Shown here piece after piece: positions 20,957-31,088 of a stretch of 64,000 nt of DNA. Both the position numbers and the translations under genes were made by a program. Under the pieces are notes generated by a model that had not been told where the DNA came from, ran no database searches, and saw only the letters and a list, made by a program, of their open reading frames with translations. The DNA lies in the NCBI GenBank assembly GCA_002077065.1, contig NAJO01000031.1, positions 486,708-550,707 on the forward strand, read 5' to 3'. Origin of the DNA: Cryoendolithus antarcticus. Taxonomy: Eukaryota > Ascomycota > Dothideomycetes > Cladosporiales > Cladosporiaceae. Position 1 is the first letter of the stretch; each line of letters opens with the position of its first letter.

Positions 20957-23746
20957 CTACTCCGACAGCCTCTCCCCAGCCCTGCGCATCCTCGCAGCAG
21001 CGATATCAGTATATTCCTGCACGCCCGTCCAATTCCCAGCAGCCAACATATCCCTTACAGCAGGGAAGTAGGCTTCATCATAGCCACTCCAAGCCTGCGG
21101 CCCGAAGATCACATGTTTGAACTGCTCTCTTCTAGGAATACCGGTCTTCTTCCTACCCTTGCCATTCAAGCGAGGGTCGTCCAAGTCCGGATCAGCGAGG
21201 TCGAGGAGATCGGTCTCGAAGCGTGAGATTCGCTCGTTGTACTCTAGGCGCTTCAGCAACCACTTGCGGTTCTCCATACCGCCGGCATTGGCGAGAACTT
21301 GCGTCGCCCAGGTGTCTTCAAAGGCGTGGAATTCAGCGGTGGCTTCTTTGAGGAAGGAGGCGGCGGCGAAAATAGGATCGAGATCGATTGTCGAGGTCGG
21401 GATCGATGCTGCGTTCAAGGCTTTCGTGGCATCTTCACTAAGCTCCTCGGCGTAATGCATCATAGCATCCGCGTACGTGCGCAGATCGAAGGGGATGAGG
21501 GGGCGATCCGCAATTTCCAAGATGAGGAGAGCCCAGATCTGTGCTAGCGTGCGGTGGTGTGGGAGGAAGGCGCCATCATCCCCTTTGACATCGCCAAATC
21601 GCTGCATCCACTCGAAGGTTTCGTAGCATGAGTGGTAGGGAAATCCATGCTCGGGTCCTTCAAAGCCGAAGTCAATGCTTGAGGTTCCTGCAATGTCTTG
21701 GAACGCAACGTAGTCACTGCCCGCGCCCAAACCCTCGAGCTTACTGTGACCCTCATCCCACAGCTGTCGAAGCGTCTCGTTGGTCTGCGGATCCGTCACG
21801 CGGTCAAGTACGCGGAGCAGTGAGCGTTGCCACACCGGCGATCCTGCAGCACGGAACTTGGACCCGGAGACGCCCACATCGACATTGAGGTACGCGATCC
21901 CATTTTCGCGGAGATAGTCGATCTTGTCTTCGACATACTCTGTACTACCCACAAGATTGTACTCCTCGGCATCCCACGAAGCAAACTCGATCGTGCGCAG
22001 CGGCCGCCAGCCGAGCTTGCGCAGAGCGCCAAAGATGCTGACTAACTCCATCATGACAGCAGAGCCAGACCCAGGGTCCACAGCGCCGAAGCACCAGCTG
22101 TCTCTATGGTTGCCTACAATCACCTTCTTCTCGGGCGCTTCGATGCCCTGGATGATGCCCTGCAAGTTCCAGATTGTTTGAAGAGGGTTCTCATCATTGA
22201 GGTTCTTCAAATGCACCACCGGAGCTTTGTCACCACCACCGGTGAACCACTTCATGGGCAGACCTTTCGTACCGCCGACCCATTCTCGCGGTGCCTCCTT
22301 GCCGACGCCATCGAGCGACGATAGCAGTATCTCAGCGTCGCGCCATGCAAGAGGCAGACTCGGAATATTGACCAATCCTGGGTTATGATCCTTGCTGACT
22401 CGTTGCGCATCCAGAGTAGAAGCCCATCCGGGAGTCAATGGATCGCCGACGACCCAGGACATCAAGCTGACACTCCCTCTCTGCACACCGTCTGCAGGTC
22501 TCCATGCACCAGCTGGATACGTTAGGCCCTTGCCAGCACCATCATCCGCGGGGTCGGAGTATATCAGCGCACCAACGCACCCAGCTTCTTCGGCTGCCTT
22601 GACCTTGAGTGCACGATCACCCTGGGTGCTGTAGTACTTGACAAGGGCGATTGTGCCGTTGAGATTCACGCCATGTTCTTGGAGGTATGCAAAGTCTTCC
22701 CGGCTTCCTCCATTTGCGTACACCAAGGGACCCTCGACCTCGCCACTTCGACTGTGACCATGCCAGGCGAGACTTTGCGGACGGTCTCGATATGCAGAGT
22801 CTTCTTCCAGAGCAGCAGTCCATTTCCGAGCCTCGGGACTGACAATTTCGACACTTCGACCATCTTTCGTAGGATAGTTCAGATAGACGTAGTAGTCCAG
22901 CAGAGCGACCTGGTCGAAAACACCCATCTCTTTCCAGCGCTCCTCCATCCACCGGGCCAGGTAGAGATCGCCCTCAGTGCCTGCTACATGATCGAACGAT
23001 GTGATGTGATACAGATAGCCCTGGATGGACTCCGCGTCGATGTGCTCCTGCACGTATATCCGCACTGACTCAGGATCAAAGTGCATGCCCATCTTGTTCA
23101 GGTTGTTGGGGAACACCTCGATCGCGAAGAGGAACCAGATGAGGGCTGCAATTGTAAAGAGACCTACCAGGCGAGCAAATATAGGTATGCTGATCGTCAT
23201 TTGGCCAGGGACTCGCGCGCTTGCTCGTACCCGCTCCCTCCAGGTCTGGGGCTCAGTTCCGCCACTCTCCGCATTCGCCACAGGGGTGTAAAGAGAGCGA
23301 AGCGACGGTATTCGGAATGCTGACAGCGTAGCGCCTATGCTCGTCAAGTGCTGCGAGAACTTTGTACGTATTCGAGGTCGGTGATACAAGCGCGATTGTG
23401 TGGGATCCTCGCTGTCGCCAGGCTCCATGTAATCAAACTGCTCAACCTGTCGCCGCGCATTCTGCCCTTCTCCGTCCACCATCTCGGGTACGCTCAAGTC
23501 CGATCCAGAGTCCATACTAGCTCGTGCGGACTCGACAGCAGGTGCCCGATATGTCCCCGGCCGGCGGGTAGTAGCATCCGCATTGCGGTCGCCCTGTCCA
23601 AACAGGAGGCCTTGCCGTTCCGCATCGTCGCCGGTCTGTGAGGGCCCTTGATGTTGTTCGGACGAGGATGAGGGTCGAGATGTTGCTTCTTCGTACGACG
23701 GAATGGGCAGGTGCGCATACTGCCCACGCCCCTCGCCGTTCGCCAT
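20957..23746 (-). CDS. VPS70: Vps70-type M28B metallopeptidase (glutamate carboxypeptidase II-like)
   Basis: Intronless gene of 929 aa. A long cytoplasmic N-terminus has a 'PIPSYEEA' motif (PxY-type, a possible sorting signal). One signal-anchor TM spans about residues 188-212. The lumenal part has a PA domain (about 330-430) and an M28 peptidase core. The zinc-site residues match the family: His547 and Asp557 ('GNHRDSW', 'VDPGSGS'), Glu594-Glu595 ('WDAEEYNLVG'), Asp623 ('LNVDV') and His705 ('PYHSCYE'). A helical dimerisation domain fills the C-terminus. Homologues include human GCPII and the transferrin receptor; in yeast Vps70 acts in vacuolar protein sorting. With all metal ligands present it is probably an active aminopeptidase/carboxypeptidase of the endosome or vacuole. 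Confidence 0.93.
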   Translation of the reverse strand: MANGEGRGQYAHLPIPSYEEATSRPSSSSEQHQGPSQTGDDAERQGLLFGQGDRNADATTRRPGTYRAPAVESARASMDSGSDLSVPEMVDGEGQNARRQVEQFDYMEPGDSEDPTQSRLYHRPRIRTKFSQHLTSIGATLSAFRIPSLRSLYTPVANAESGGTEPQTWRERVRASARVPGQMTISIPIFARLVGLFTIAALIWFLFAIEVFPNNLNKMGMHFDPESVRIYVQEHIDAESIQGYLYHITSFDHVAGTEGDLYLARWMEERWKEMGVFDQVALLDYYVYLNYPTKDGRSVEIVSPEARKWTAALEEDSAYRDRPQSLAWHGHSRSGEVEGPLVYANGGSREDFAYLQEHGVNLNGTIALVKYYSTQGDRALKVKAAEEAGCVGALIYSDPADDGAGKGLTYPAGAWRPADGVQRGSVSLMSWVVGDPLTPGWASTLDAQRVSKDHNPGLVNIPSLPLAWRDAEILLSSLDGVGKEAPREWVGGTKGLPMKWFTGGGDKAPVVHLKNLNDENPLQTIWNLQGIIQGIEAPEKKVIVGNHRDSWCFGAVDPGSGSAVMMELVSIFGALRKLGWRPLRTIEFASWDAEEYNLVGSTEYVEDKIDYLRENGIAYLNVDVGVSGSKFRAAGSPVWQRSLLRVLDRVTDPQTNETLRQLWDEGHSKLEGLGAGSDYVAFQDIAGTSSIDFGFEGPEHGFPYHSCYETFEWMQRFGDVKGDDGAFLPHHRTLAQIWALLILEIADRPLIPFDLRTYADAMMHYAEELSEDATKALNAASIPTSTIDLDPIFAAASFLKEATAEFHAFEDTWATQVLANAGGMENRKWLLKRLEYNERISRFETDLLDLADPDLDDPRLNGKGRKKTGIPRREQFKHVIFGPQAWSGYDEAYFPAVRDMLAAGNWTGVQEYTDIAAARMRRAGERLSE

Positions 23747-25330
23747 TATGCCGGCTCGCAGTCAAGAGCTCGCAGTGCTATCGGTGCATGGTAAAAGGTC
23801 TGGCTACTTGAGATCCACTAGCACGCCGCGAACCGATATCTCGCCGTGGAACGAGCGCCCAGTACACGTGAAGTAAGTGAATGGTGATCTCCCTCTCCTA
23901 CTCCCTGCCAACCCTCGGCGTCGTCACGTCCGCGAGCCACGAGTCAGCACGGAAGTTGGGCTTATCTGATCCGAGGACATCGGCCTCTTCGACGTGTTCA
24001 TGGGATTTAGAATGCACCCGCGGACTCTCTCGCTACATTCTGTTGCGAATATGGAGAGAGTCTTGTGCTAATATCATGTACATCACAATGGTATATTTGC
24101 GACCATTCAGTCGGGGGAGACTGGGATATCGCTCGCTTTCTACCTTCCTAAAGCCTCGTTGATTTTCTTCATACGCGTTCACTGCCCAGGAGACGCACTC
24201 CCTTCATCCACCGACAGTCGCTCATGAAATGCCATCGGCCACGGGTACCATCTCGAATGCAGCATGTCCAGATCATCCGATCTTGCATCAGCCAAGGTGC
24301 CATGCCTCGCGGGTTACTGAAGATGCGCGCCGTGTAAATCACTGGGGCCGATCTGGTCTTCTTCACAGCAGTCCTGCTTGCATTTGGCTATCGTGACTCA
24401 ACGGATCGCAGCATTCTCAGTCACGCCGGATACTGGAGATGGACTTGGGACCATCCAGTCAAGTCCTCGAAGCTGCTCCGACGCACGTAAACCTCGTCGC
24501 CACACGAGTAGCCTATGACTTACGCGCATGGCGGTACCCTGGTCCACCGCGCCTTGACAGCAATCTGAACATGAAAGGACTGAGCAGACGCTTGGCTGCC
24601 GCCACAGCTTCGCAATATGGTAAGTCTAACAGTCGCCGAGTCCGCCGATCAGCGCAAGGAACATAGCCCGGTCGGCTTTTCTCCCACCAGCGTGAAGGTT
24701 CTCGTCGTACCATTCAAGGCGGAGTATGCTGCTCTCTCTTTTCGACATCAGTTGGTGCGTCCGAGAGTGAGGAGAAGTCGCGCCGTCTTTGGTGTCCATG
24801 AGTCCTCAGTCTAAGACAGGATGTGGATAACGGGATGGCCATATTCACATTTCACCTTTGGGTGTGCTTCACCTGACAGCAGTGTTGAGATGACAGACAG
24901 CTCGATGCAGCCAATGGACCCGCGACATGGCCGTCGGCAAAGCAGATGTCCTCCAGCGCTTGAGGATCCGTACCAGCGGTATCGCGAACTTTTGCTTCAT
25001 CTATCACTACTCTGTCTTACTTGCACAAGGACGTGTGAACACATGGAATGCGTCGGCGAGACTTGCCAATTTTCAAAGGTGACAGGTCATGGCACGCATT
25101 CCTCGGGGGCAGACCATGGATCGCGTTCCTCGCAATGTAAGCAATCACCAAGAATGCAAAGTTTACGCGCCCTAATCTCGACAGCGACCGACCTTCCGAG
25201 CACGGCATGACTAAACGTATAGCCGCCAACACCGTTGATACGAGAGCTGACCGCAGCTGACGATTTGTCCTTGGTCCTACATCAACTATTTTTCATATTT
25301 TCGACGGTGATTGGTGATGGTGTCGTGAAC
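23747..25330. other. Long intergenic region, about 1.6 kb
   Basis: Holds the Vps70 promoter at its left end and, at its right, the leader of the Ser/Thr-rich gene. A 75-codon ATG frame at 24439 ends near a good GTAAGT (24620), but no continuation in frame was found, so I do not call it a gene. Nothing else was recognised. Confidence 0.45.
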
Positions 25331-26761
25331 ATGCAGAGAACGCGTGTGATAGCCGCACTTTGCTGCGTCGGTACCAGCTATGCGTCGGCGCAGGCCTCAA
25401 GTGAGTTCAATGTCCATCTCGATACGATATCCAGCTGATGCTTGACGACAGGTACTCCCCCGGTCGTTATCGTCACTGTACATCGTACATGCGCAACCAC
25501 CACCGTGTTCCCACCTACGGCTGGATCGCGACGAATGGTACGACTTCACCTCTCACGTTCAGCAGCAGCCCAACTACCAACACATCAACTTTGCAAGCTT
25601 TGAGAGCATCGCCCATATCTCCCGTAACATTTGCGTCTGCACAAACCCCTCCGTCTTCGAACCCTGGATCCGTGCGGATTTCCTCTACTGCGGCAAGCAC
25701 ACCCCTCCAGACTGCGTCTCTGCGGTACTGTTATCTACCGGCACTTCGTCAAGCTCGCTCACTGCAACACCCAATAGTGCAGCACCAGGCACGTCTTTCG
25801 CAAGCTCGTCGCAAGCACCAGCGTCCACCTCAAGCACCTCTACGTTCACGAGCACCACGATATCACTCAGCTCTACTAGCGCGGTGCAGAGCAGCTCAGC
25901 AACCAGCAGCACTATTCCAAGCAGCTCTACCTCTTCCTTAAGCACATCAACTCTCTCGGGCAGTGTCTCTACAATGAGTAGTGCGACGATCTCAAGCAGC
26001 TCTGCACAGCTCAGTGTCACATCTTCCTCGAGAAGTCTGAGCTCATCGGCATCTGCAAGTGTTCGAGCAGCGCGTCCTCATGCGGCATACTTCCAGGTAG
26101 TGCATCGTCCTCGAGTAGTACCATGACTTCCAGCAGCATGTCTGCCTCCGCCAGCCAGACCTATTCATTCACCTCATCTCGGTCGGTGACCACCAGCAGC
26201 ACATTCACGCCAACAACATCACCTACGTCCCTAAGCTCGACATCTACCGCGACCAGCATCCCGACGGCATCCTCCACCCGCAGTACTACGGTCAGCGGGT
26301 TGAGCAGCAGCAGCATGAGCTCCACTACGAGCGTGCCACCGACGAGCAGCTCGAGTACAGCGGTGTCGTCTTCGCGTGTCTCGGAGAGTAGTTCAAAGAG
26401 CGCTGCATCGACCGCATCACAAACAACATCATCAACGAGCAGCAGTCTTGCTGCACCTACTGCTTCACAACCGCCAATCTGCCCTTCAGGCAACGGGACC
26501 GCATACACAGATCTCAACGGCCGAGCCTACCGAGTCTGGTGTGATGTAGACTCACAGCCGGGTTCGTACAGAGGGACTGCCGAGGCAAGCTTCCAGGCTT
26601 GTATCAACGCCTGCAACGCTGACACGCGCTGTGGTGCTGTGGGCTTCAATCCAAATACTGTTTACATGCTATACTGCGGCTACGACTCGAGTCCTGGCGC
26701 ATCTAATAGTTCCGTTACGCCTAACTTCCGCTGTTGGTGTGCCTCTATCTGCCCTTCGTGA
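25331..26761 (+). CDS. Secreted Ser/Thr-rich protein with C-terminal apple/PAN-like domain
   Basis: The ATG at 25331 gives a signal peptide ('RVIAALCCVGTSYASAQA'). Coding composition then changes frame three times. One consistent model has exons 25331-25400, 25452-25504, 25563-26058 and 26097-26761 (427 aa, all junctions GT-AG). Intron 1 (51 nt, GTGAGT, TTGACGACAG) is convincing. Introns 2 (58 nt) and 3 (only 38 nt) have weak donors, so small indels are the alternative. After 'HINFASFESIAHISRNICVC' and 'WIRADFLYCG' comes a Ser/Thr-rich stalk of over 200 residues. The end is a Cys-rich module ('CDVDSQPGSYRGT', 'FQACINACNADTRCGAVGF', 'FRCWCASICPS') resembling apple/PAN domains that bind carbohydrate or protein. 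Probably cell-wall associated. Its stop overlaps the end of the convergent neighbour by 17 nt. Confidence 0.65.
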
Positions 26762-28902
26762 ACTGGTTGTTGTTCGTAACGTTGTAGCCCTTGTAGTTCG
26801 TCTTGAGCAACATCTTGAATTCCTTGAAGGAGCAATCCGCCTCCTGAACACGCCTTCTACGCTCCTGGCTCTCTGGACTCGCAGCTTTGCCCAACATCAC
26901 GCATTGAATCCTCGCCTTGCAGGTTTTGCAGAAGTGGTTGAACTTCTCCAAGCATGGTAACATGCACACTTGCTTCCCTCGTCCAGTGATGTTCCCGACT
27001 CCGACTGGCTCGGTGCAGATGGGACAACGCTTCTCCTCCAATGCCGCAGCCTTGTAGTCCTTGAGCTCTATCATCCTAGCCCTCACTGTAGCCAGAACTT
27101 CCTCTGGACCGGCGAGAAGCCTCAGATCTCTTGGAGTGTCGTCGCTCTTCTCCATGTAGTGGTCTAAGAACCTTTTGCAGCTGAAGTGAAAGATCTGATG
27201 GTCGTCCAGGACGTCAGCCGCTCTACATCCGTTCATTTGAGTGAACTTGTCGTTCTCCAGGTCGATGGTCTCGGTACACAGGGGGCATATAGCTTCTTGC
27301 GACTCCAGGCCGTCTTTGAAACGATCGGTCTGCTCTCGGGTGACGTGCGGATTGAGTACTATAGGAAGCATACCATTCCTGCCTGTCTGGTCGGACACAT
27401 CGCGGCCAGGAGGTGCGAGGCTTCTGCAGTGCTTGCTGAGCTGCGCTCTGGAAATCGGTCGGGCAGCATTCGGGAGGTTCATGAGCTCCTCGTCCGTCGA
27501 AACCCTCATCGTCTGACAGTAGGTAATGGACATTGACTCCAGGATGTGAGTCTGGTCGCGGTTGGCCGTGTCCACCAGGTCGCTCGATTCGCCATCTGCC
27601 GGCATAGCATATGAGATCAGTGGCCGCACCAGGAGGCGTGGGCCTTTTGGCAAGGCAAGGGCGGCGTATTGTGCGAAACATTTGGTCGCCACAACAGGAT
27701 GGAAGACTCCAGCTTTGGCATGTTGCAATCCAGTCTCGTAGTCCAGGAGGAGACGCGTTCCCATGCCTTTAGAAGCGACCGAGCTTCCCACGTAACCCTC
27801 GATCTCACCCGACGGCCACACAATGTACCCAAGGTAACAGCCCCAGTCCTCAAGATCTTCGATAGAGAAGCTCCTGAGCTCCTCGAAGTCTTCGATACGA
27901 AAGTCTTTCGACCCGAGAAAGAGGATCATCCGAGGATCCATATGATGCTTTAAGAACTTCAAGATCTTCTCCGCATCAATTTGGCGTGCAACGATGACGT
28001 GGCTGTCTCCGCCAGCGTTGTAGCACTCCAAGATCTTCCGGCATCCCATGAAGAAGCGTCCAGCCTTCTGGACTCGAGCGTCGAAGCTGCGGTCTGCGTC
28101 GGATTGCTTGCTGCCTGCATTCATGTCCGTTAGACCAGACTGTGTCCGAGGAGCGTTGATGATCTTGAACGCTTTCGGGTCATGAATATCGAGAGAGATG
28201 GGTTCGTAGTTGCAGTCGGTCTTGGGTGTCAGCTAGGGCGTATGAGCCACACGCCACACCTCCGTCGACACCGAAAGCTTCTTCGCAACTGTCTTGCCTT
28301 GTCTCTTGAAGGTCAGGCGCTTGCCGTTCTTGGTTTTCACGGCAGGGGAAGGGCGTGAGCTCCTGAGCTTACGCGTCGCAGTTTTAGAAGAAGTTTTGTA
28401 AGCGGTCTTGGAGGAGGTCTTGACCTTGAGTGCAGACTTGGAGGAGGTCTTGACCTTCTTGAGGGCAGACTTGGAGGAAGAAGTAACATAGTTGGCCTCA
28501 TCGTCGTCGGTAAGATCGTACGAGTCACACTCAGAAGCTTCGTTGCCGCTCGTAACATCTTCGAGGCTTTCGATATCGCTCGACTCGATACCGTCCGGAA
28601 AGGCGTAAGCCTCCTCGCTTGAATCAGTAGCTCCCTCGAGAGTAGCATGCTGAGAGCGCTTGAGCTTCTCGACTCCATTCTGATGTTCAGTCTTCTAGAC
28701 TGGAACGCCGATGGAGGCTAAGAAGTCGGTGTCATCCTCGTTAAAGTCGGTCGCGGAAAGCCTCGAGATGGCTGAAGCTTTTGAAGGGCGAGCTAGTCGA
28801 CTAGTCGTGCGCTGTGCGGGAATCGCCATGCCTTCTGGTGTACTGATTTGGTGTCGTCTCATCGAAAGGAGAAGACCAGACGAGTTCAGCACTAGAAGCC
28901 AT
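26745..28902 (-). pseudogene. GIY-YIG-like nuclease with two zinc-finger modules; two in-frame TAG codons
   Basis: The largest stop-free part (28124-26745, 459 aa) carries a GIY-YIG-like fold: 'GCYLGYIV' (95-102), 'YVGSS' (111-115), a conserved Arg124 and a Tyr. Two RING/treble-clef-like modules follow, with Cys280, Cys283, Cys300, His313 and Cys316, then Cys367, Cys370, Cys387, His397, Cys399 and Cys402. The same frame continues upstream through a basic Ser/Lys-rich region and an acidic region, interrupted by TAG at 28235-28233 and at 28697-28695. A possible first exon starts at ATG 28902 and joins through a 43-nt intron (28843-28801). The downstream TAG could sit inside a short intron: TAGCTGACACCCAAG has a branch point and acceptor. 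The upstream TAG has no such explanation. It may be a decaying gene, or a shorter protein starting at 28124. The role is unknown; DNA cleavage is the family expectation. Confidence 0.6.
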
Positions 28903-29579
28903 GGTGCACTTGCTGCCTGGGGCGGGTCACTATCCCCTATGGCAAGCCGGAGCTATCGCGCTCCTGCGATGGCAGTCGCAGTCTGTCGACGCGTTCCATA
29001 TCCGGAACTTCGGGACCGCGTTCGTGGCGAACGTCAATAGTACATAAGGCGTGTAATAATGTCGGACAGAAACTGTAGCAGATTTCCGCTAGGCACAAGA
29101 CAGCTGGGTGGTGCGATCTTCTTGCATGTGCTAGTCTCAAGTGATGTAAGATACCCGGTTCTACACGTAAAGTTTGCGTGGCAGTGAGGATTCCCCTAGC
29201 AAATTAGACCTGTCAAGTGAGTGAGAACGCCATACTAAGCCACAATCTCCCATACTAAAGTACCGCACGTGACGCTGTAAGTGAGGCCAGAAACAGGGTT
29301 TTTCGCCGTTTTCCCACTTTGAAGTGAAGTCTAGAGGAGCTTTTGCCTAGCACATTTAGGGGTGGAGTAATAGGGAGGGGGCAAGTAATGACAGGATGGA
29401 GTCTAGACGACGCTAGTGGCGCACCCATTCCTCCTCCTCTGTATACTTAAGAAGCTCTCTTGCTTCTCAATCTTTCCCTCTGCCATACCTTTCCAACACT
29501 ACCAGAAGCATTGCCCCTCCTCAACACCACATCCAACTTCAATTCCAAAACACCACTAGAAGCTCCAAGCATCCTCAAC
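28903..29579. other. Divergent promoter region with TATA-like element
   Basis: Spacer between the GIY-YIG gene and the orphan gene at 29580. A TATA-like element (gtatacttaa, 29441-29450) is followed by a CT-rich tract and a C/A-rich leader up to the ATG at 29580. This is the clearest core promoter in the accessory region. A short ACTAAG/ACTAAA repeat occurs near 29233-29262. No gene recognised. Confidence 0.45.
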
Positions 29580-30197
29580 ATGGTTCGCGGCGTCCGCAAG
29601 AACTTCTCGCGTGACGAGCAAGCCGCTCAGATCGCCGCCATGATCGAGTTGGTCCTCAACCGTCCGGCCAGCGAAGACACAGCTGCTGCTCTGCGCGATC
29701 TGTTCCGTGCGATCGCGCGCCTCCTACAGAATCAGCATTTCTCAGGTCCCGAGTGGGACCGCATTCGTCGCCGTGTCAACGAAGCTCTAATCGGGCTGTT
29801 CGCCGATCAGGTGCGTCAAGGCATCCCAAACCCGGTCGGGCGTTCCGCCATCTCGGTCAAGTATGTGCTCTAGAAGTCATATAGCTCTAGAAGGCATACT
29901 AATTCTCAGCACAGGTCCCACTACAACTCTCAGCGCAAGTCCCTCCTTTAGGGCGCGAGAGTTAAGAACAATCTCAAGCGTAGTAAGAGTCCTCCCCCTT
30001 CTAGCGACGACGAGGAGACAGTCGAGGACGGACAGCCGAAGAAGCGTCAGAAGAAGAGCCAGAAGGGCAAGGCGGCCTCTTGTGGCGACAAGGAGCCGAA
30101 GATCAAGGACGAGTAGCAGGACGGAGACGATGACAATGGACCAGGGGGTGACAACCGCGGTGCGCCGATGAGCGGTGCTCAGGATGTCACAGCCTAA
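29580..30197 (+). pseudogene. Orphan basic/acidic protein gene with two in-frame TAG codons
   Basis: The ATG at 29580 follows a TATA-like element and CT-rich leader. Exon 1 (29580-29860) is helical and charged ('RKNFSRDEQAAQIAAMIELV', 'WDRIRRRVNEALIGLF'). A textbook 54-nt intron follows (29861-29914: GTATGT, ACTAAT, CACAG). Exon 2 starts in frame but meets TAG at 29949-29951. Beyond it the same frame is clearly protein-like, with a Lys/Ser/Pro-rich then acidic segment ('LKRSKSPPPSSDDEETVED', 'KKRQKKSQKGKAA'), a second TAG at 30114-30116, and a final TAA at 30195-30197. If the first TAG is used the product is 105 aa; otherwise about 187 codons. The basic patches suggest nuclear localisation. 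No family recognised. Confidence 0.5.
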
Positions 30198-30317
30198 AAG
30201 GCTATGACAGGAGGTGTTGAGCTTTTCATGGTGGTGAACATGGGCTGCAGTTTTCGAGTGGGGTGGTACCTACCCTACTTTTTTTAGCAGCTGCAATGGA
30301 CAAATTACCCCGAAGCT

Positions 30318-31088
30318 TTGACCCCATCTCCACTGTACGTGTTACTCTTCAGCTTCGCCAACGTCGGCGACATGTGCAGTCTTTCTGCAAGTACAAATTC
30401 CGAACAGCTCTTCAGTGCAGACTACGGCTTCCCGAGCGCCCACATCGGACCAGGCAATGCAAGTGGGATCTTCAAGAACACGCCGTCTACGTATATTGTT
30501 CTGATCTACTGCTACAATTATGATCAAGGCTACGATGTCACACCCACCATCGATAGTATTGGGCTGTCAGTCTTCAACCCCTCAACCGGCACAAATCCAA
30601 TTCGCCCCGTAGCCACGCAAGTCGTCGCCAACCCTGGCTTCGACGGCGGCACCTTCAATCCTTGGACCACCAGCCAAACAAGCGGCCGCGCAGACTTCCC
30701 AATTAACAACGGCCGTGCCCAAGTCCAAGTCACTCGTATAGACAGCCGCTACACCACTCCAGCCTACATTGAGCAACTGCTTGGCCGAGCGGCCGAGGCG
30801 TCACAGCACGTCACTCTGACTGGAGATGTGTACATCAATATCCCTAACGGTGGAGCCAACTGCATCGCTACGATGGGCACGAATGGCGACCAGATGTGGA
30901 TCGTGCAGAATATCGTTTCGTCGCAGACGTATCATGTCAATCTGAATTACACGACGACGCAGGCAGGGCAGTATATGGAACTGTTCACTACTTACACCGG
31001 GACGCAGGTGTGCAGTACGCAGTTTGATAGCGTAATGTTGACGCTCAATTCGTTCCAGAGTGGCGGCCTGGTGGGAGGAGGTGCGTAA
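30318..31088 (+). CDS. Secreted-type beta-sandwich protein, 5' end unresolved
   Basis: An open frame from 30318 (TTG) to 31088; the first ATG is 30372, giving 238 aa. There is no signal peptide at that ATG, and the sequence before it ('LLFSFANVGD') already looks coding. Either an upstream exon is missing or the gene is 5'-truncated; a possible acceptor (CTCTTCAG) lies just before 30354. The last 140 residues have the pattern of carbohydrate-binding-type jelly rolls: 'NPGFDGGTFNPWTTSQTSG', 'VQVTRIDSRY', then 'VTLTGDVYINIPNG' and 'YMELFTTYTGTQVCS'. Fungal extracellular proteins often carry such modules. The substrate is unknown. Confidence 0.55.
   Translation: MTPSPLYVLLFSFANVGDMCSLSASTNSEQLFSADYGFPSAHIGPGNASGIFKNTPSTYIVLIYCYNYDQGYDVTPTIDSIGLSVFNPSTGTNPIRPVATQVVANPGFDGGTFNPWTTSQTSGRADFPINNGRAQVQVTRIDSRYTTPAYIEQLLGRAAEASQHVTLTGDVYINIPNGGANCIATMGTNGDQMWIVQNIVSSQTYHVNLNYTTTQAGQYMELFTTYTGTQVCSTQFDSVMLTLNSFQSGGLVGGGA

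Noticed and set aside
24439..24666. ATG frame of 75 codons followed by GTAAGT
   Set aside because: The nearest convincing acceptor leads directly to a stop, and no family similarity is seen.
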